Assembly: GCF_009864005.1 (NCBI RefSeq)
Contig: NZ_WEZQ01000002.1
Location: 62,001 to 126,000 of the forward strand
Direction: 5' to 3'
Origin: Furfurilactobacillus milii
Lineage (GTDB): Bacteria; Bacillota; Bacilli; Lactobacillales; Lactobacillaceae
DNA: 64,000 nucleotides
Under the pieces are notes generated by a model. That model had not been told where the DNA came from. It did no database searches and saw only the letters and a program-made list of their open reading frames with translations. The position numbers and the translations under genes are program-made. Positions 60,943 through 64,000 of this stretch are shown one piece after another; the first letter of the stretch is position 1, and each line of letters opens with the position of its first letter.

Positions 60943-62085
60943 GTGAAAAAGTTTCGTATTGTGGCCGCATTGTTATCTACCATGATGTTATTGGCAGCCT
61001 GTGGTAACCTCGACAGCACATCAAGTAGTTCGACAACACCGACTACCAGTAAAAAGAAGGTTCAAACAACTGGTCAAACCAACAGCAATAATTATCAAGG
61101 TGTCATCAAGGATGGGCATTATTTGACGAGTGCTGCCCGTGGTGTCACTAATGATCAAGACAATAACACCATGAACCTGAAGAGTTTTGAAAGTGGCTTA
61201 TTAAATGTCTCTAAGAAGGAATTTAAGCCAAGCAAGTATATTTTTCAGGAAGGTCAGTATTTGTCTACGTCAACTGTTCAAAAGTGGGTTGAGCGTAAGT
61301 CAAACGATAATCCTACGGGATTGAACCCTGTTGATAACGGTCAAAAGGATGCTAATAAACGGAATCCGCTGTATTTACAGACTATTGAAGAACAGGATTA
61401 CATGACCCAGGATGGCGATAATTTGTCCTTGTCAGGAATGACCATCGGAATCGGGTTAAATTCGGTTGACTACTACACCAAGGAAAAATATGGTGCCCAG
61501 TATTCGACAAATATTTCCGATGAGCAAATGACGACCCAAGGCCGTGCAATTGCAGCAGAAGTATTAAAACGCGTGCGTGCGGCTAAGGGCGTTGGCAAAG
61601 ATGTGCCAATTGTGATTGCTTTGTACAAGCAGGCTTCTGATGACAGTTTGGTTGGTGGCACGTTCTTCTCATATAGTGTTAATGACGGGAACAATATCAG
61701 TTCCTGGCAGAACATCAATCAACGTAACGTGGTCTTCCCGTCTGCTGGCGGCTCCAGTACGTCAGGCACCAGTAATGATGAGAGCAACTTTGAAAACTTT
61801 AAGACTCAAATTCAAAACTTCTTCCCGAACCTCAGTGGTGTGACCGCTCAGGCACAATACCAGGACGATAATTTAGCTGGTATGAATGTCACGATTACAA
61901 CGCAATTTTATAGTCAAACAGAGATTATTAGCTTTACCCAGTACCTGGCCCAAGTAGCGCCGAAATACTTGCCGTCAGGGGTACCAATTGATATCACGGT
62001 TCAATCAACGGATGGCGTGCAGTCGTTCCTGAGTCGTGATTCAGGACAAACTAAATTTTCAACACATGTTTTTGGATCCTATTAA
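60943..62085 (+). CDS. camS: CamS-family lipoprotein
   Basis: The 380-residue protein matches the CamS (sex-pheromone precursor) family, whose signal peptide in enterococci is processed to a mating pheromone. The chosen start is GTG 60943, giving a lipoprotein signal MKKFRIVAALLSTMMLLAAC with the lipobox cysteine at 20; GGGAGG lies 12 bases upstream. A longer TTG start at 60913 would spoil the signal peptide. A Ser/Thr linker follows the lipid anchor. Function of the mature domain is unknown. Confidence 0.9.
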   Translation: MKKFRIVAALLSTMMLLAACGNLDSTSSSSTTPTTSKKKVQTTGQTNSNNYQGVIKDGHYLTSAARGVTNDQDNNTMNLKSFESGLLNVSKKEFKPSKYIFQEGQYLSTSTVQKWVERKSNDNPTGLNPVDNGQKDANKRNPLYLQTIEEQDYMTQDGDNLSLSGMTIGIGLNSVDYYTKEKYGAQYSTNISDEQMTTQGRAIAAEVLKRVRAAKGVGKDVPIVIALYKQASDDSLVGGTFFSYSVNDGNNISSWQNINQRNVVFPSAGGSSTSGTSNDESNFENFKTQIQNFFPNLSGVTAQAQYQDDNLAGMNVTITTQFYSQTEIISFTQYLAQVAPKYLPSGVPIDITVQSTDGVQSFLSRDSGQTKFSTHVFGSY

Positions 62086-62105
62086 CAAAAATGAATAATT
62101 GACCA

Positions 62106-62147
62106 ACCGCCACAACACAGAACAAAGCCTGTGTTATGGCGGTTTTT
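62106..62147 (+). terminator. terminator of the pcrA–ligA–camS unit
   Basis: ACCGCCACAACACAG and CTGTGTTATGGCGGT pair with one mismatch around an 8-base loop, followed by TTTTTG. Confidence 0.88.
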
Positions 62148-62259
62148 GTATTGAAGTGACAGAAAGATCATTAAGTTTGCGTTAGACTATTTTATTTTCG
62201 ATCAAAATGGCTAAAATGAATTGGTGGTTCCAGATTATAAAAGTCGAGGTCGTTTTACG

Positions 62260-64000
62260 ATGAATGCGAACACAAGAACTAAGGTCAGTCGAGCAGGCAT
62301 TTTTATTACGTTAGGAATCGTTTACGGAGATATTGGTACTTCGCCATTGTATGTCATGAAAACGATTCTGGGCGATAATGGTGGACTGTCTACCACGACG
62401 CCGGAATTAGTTATTGGGAGTATTTCACTTATTTTTTGGACAGTGATGTTACTCACAACTGTGAAGTATGTGCTTATTGCACTTAATGCCACCAACCATG
62501 GTGAAGGCGGTATTTTTGCACTTTATACACTGGTAAGACGTCAAGCTAAGTGGTTACTTTATCCGGCATTGATTGGTGGCGCTGCATTGCTTGCCGACGG
62601 GATGCTGACACCAGCTGTGACAGTGACAACCTCAATTGAAGGACTAAAGGGGATTGTTTTTCATCATTGGGAACCCGTTCAAAATCAGGCTGACGTCATT
62701 TTTATCACCGTTGTAATTTTATCGATTTTATTTGTGATTCAGCGCTTTGGGACCAAAACGATTGGTCATGCTTTCGGTCCAATTATGACCCTTTGGTTTA
62801 CGTTTATTGGTGTCGTTGGTTTGGTGAATTTGTTGCCAGACCTTGCCATTTTAAAGGCATTAAATCCTTACTATGCGATTAGTGTGCTGACGAGTCCAGA
62901 TAATAAGGTTGGCATTTTTATTCTTGGGAGTGTCTTTTTGGCAACTACTGGGGCCGAAGCGTTGTATTCAGATGTTGGTCATGTTGGAAAGGCAAACATT
63001 GATGCAAGTTGGCCGTATGTTTTTGTATGTTTAATGCTTAACTATTTTGGCCAGGGTGTTTGGGTGATTCAACACGCACACGTGACCAATTTGGGACAAG
63101 CAGTGGACTTTAATCCCTTCTTTGAACTTTTACCTGGCGACTGGCGTTTTGTTGGCATTGTGCTGGCAACCTTAGCTGCAATTATTGCATCGCAAGCACT
63201 GATCACTGGATCGTACACCTTAGTTGCAGAAGCAGTACGGTTAAAATTATTACCACGATTGAAGATTAATTACCCAACGCTTCAGCACGGGCAAATATAC
63301 GTACCGGCCGTGAACGGTATTTTGTGGATTGCCTGTGTCGGAATAGTTTTCTTTTTCAGAACTTCTGCGCATATGGAAGCCGCGTATGGGTTAGCCATTA
63401 CTGTGACAATGTTGATGACGACACTCTTGCTGTTCCAGTATTTACGGTTACGGCATGTGAACGTTGTGTTGACTTGGTTGATGGTTTTATTCTTTGGCAG
63501 TTTGGAAACCATGTTCTTCCTGTCATCGATGGTTAAATTTGTTCATGGTGGCTATGTAACGGCCATTCTGGCTGGCTTAATTTTGTGTGTGATGTTTATT
63601 TGGTATTACGGCAATAAAATTCGTGATCGCGATGAGTTTGAGTCCGGCTATGTGGATTTAGATGATTATAAGGACCAGTTAGTTGCGCTGAGCAAAGATG
63701 AAAACTACCCAACTTTTGCAACCAATTTAGTTTATATGGCTAAGGTAAAGCCGGGCCATATGATTAAAAAAGAAATGCTCTATTCAATTTTGGACAAACG
63801 TCCGAAACGTGCGCAGGCATATTGGTTTGTGACGGTTAACGTTACAGATGAGCCGTACACAGCTAAATATGATGTCGATATGATGGGCACGAATAATGTT
63901 ATTAACGTTCAACTTTACCTTGGGTTTCGTCGTGAACAACGGGTGAATGTTTATCTGCGGGCGATTGTTCACGAGCTAATTGAGAGCGGTGATTTGCCGG
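62260..64000 (+). CDS. kup: Kup potassium uptake protein (cut by window end)
   Basis: The reading frame is open for 580 codons from ATG 62260 to the window end, short of the usual roughly 660–680 residues. The product is a KUP/HAK/KT potassium–proton symporter: GIVYGDIGTSPLYVMKTIL at the first span, HGEGGIFALYTLVRR in the next loop, ADGMLTPAVTVTTSIEG and ITGSYTLVAEAVRLKLLPRL are family signatures. Twelve spans are expected before the cytoplasmic C-terminal part, where the window stops. The 174-base gap upstream shows no recognised c-di-AMP riboswitch. Confidence 0.95.
   Translation, partial: MNANTRTKVSRAGIFITLGIVYGDIGTSPLYVMKTILGDNGGLSTTTPELVIGSISLIFWTVMLLTTVKYVLIALNATNHGEGGIFALYTLVRRQAKWLLYPALIGGAALLADGMLTPAVTVTTSIEGLKGIVFHHWEPVQNQADVIFITVVILSILFVIQRFGTKTIGHAFGPIMTLWFTFIGVVGLVNLLPDLAILKALNPYYAISVLTSPDNKVGIFILGSVFLATTGAEALYSDVGHVGKANIDASWPYVFVCLMLNYFGQGVWVIQHAHVTNLGQAVDFNPFFELLPGDWRFVGIVLATLAAIIASQALITGSYTLVAEAVRLKLLPRLKINYPTLQHGQIYVPAVNGILWIACVGIVFFFRTSAHMEAAYGLAITVTMLMTTLLLFQYLRLRHVNVVLTWLMVLFFGSLETMFFLSSMVKFVHGGYVTAILAGLILCVMFIWYYGNKIRDRDEFESGYVDLDDYKDQLVALSKDENYPTFATNLVYMAKVKPGHMIKKEMLYSILDKRPKRAQAYWFVTVNVTDEPYTAKYDVDMMGTNNVINVQLYLGFRREQRVNVYLRAIVHELIESGDLP

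Noticed and set aside
62150-62259. c-di-AMP (ydaO-type) riboswitch ahead of kup
   Set aside because: The gap after the camS terminator is only about 110 bases and no conserved riboswitch core could be recognised.

Overview
The window is a low-to-mid GC Firmicute chromosome segment. Gene content and order point to Lactobacillaceae: an rpoBC–str–S10–spc–alpha supercluster, ECF transporter genes and truA–rplM–rpsI downstream, a CamS-type lipoprotein, oleate hydratase, and cytochrome bd with only part of a menaquinone pathway. The genus cannot be fixed from sequence reading alone. No tRNA, rRNA, CRISPR array, prophage or insertion sequence was seen.

Layout. 1–4952: 3' part of rpoB, then rpoC and its terminator. 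4953–8366: a 650-base intergenic region with two copies of a folded element, then leftward oleate hydratase with an ArsR-type regulator, and a prepilin peptidase. 8478–11887: str operon (rpsL, rpsG, fusA) without tuf. 11946–14226: leftward C69 dipeptidase and nicotinamidase. 14365–28797: one long rightward ribosomal block running rpsJ to rplQ, including secY, adk, infA and rpoA; infA appears to have its own promoter and a structured leader. 28798–33931: a structured intergenic region, a small membrane-anchored protein of unknown function, the ECF energising module (ecfA1, ecfA2, ecfT), truA, rplM and rpsI. 33972–38858: a MacB/FtsX-type ABC transporter (leftward) and an APC amino-acid permease. 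38940–46571: a D-2-hydroxyacid dehydrogenase and cydAB–cydDC, with a third copy of the folded element splitting the cyd genes. 46853–49732: a MoxR AAA+ ATPase, a metallopeptidase-like/VWA protein and a small protein. 49818–54195: a multi-membrane-span putative GT-C glycosyltransferase, a polyprenyl diphosphate synthase and menA. 54327–64000: a GH73 glucosaminidase, a PurK-like ATP-grasp protein, pcrA, ligA, camS and the start of kup.

How parts fit together. The cyd genes, the polyprenyl diphosphate synthase and MenA together suggest conditional respiration: cytochrome bd fed by a menaquinone made from, or completed on, an imported precursor. A Rex-like operator upstream of cydA fits redox control. 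Oleate hydratase sits with its own regulator, and a catabolite-repression site (cre) overlaps the -35 box of their shared promoter.

The most notable observation is a 159–167-base element present three times (4985–5151 plus, 5271–5437 minus, 42814–42972 minus). The copies share short unpaired motifs. Their stems, including a long closing stem, differ in sequence but keep pairing, and G·U pairs favour one strand. This is the pattern of a conserved structured RNA. I do not recognise the family.
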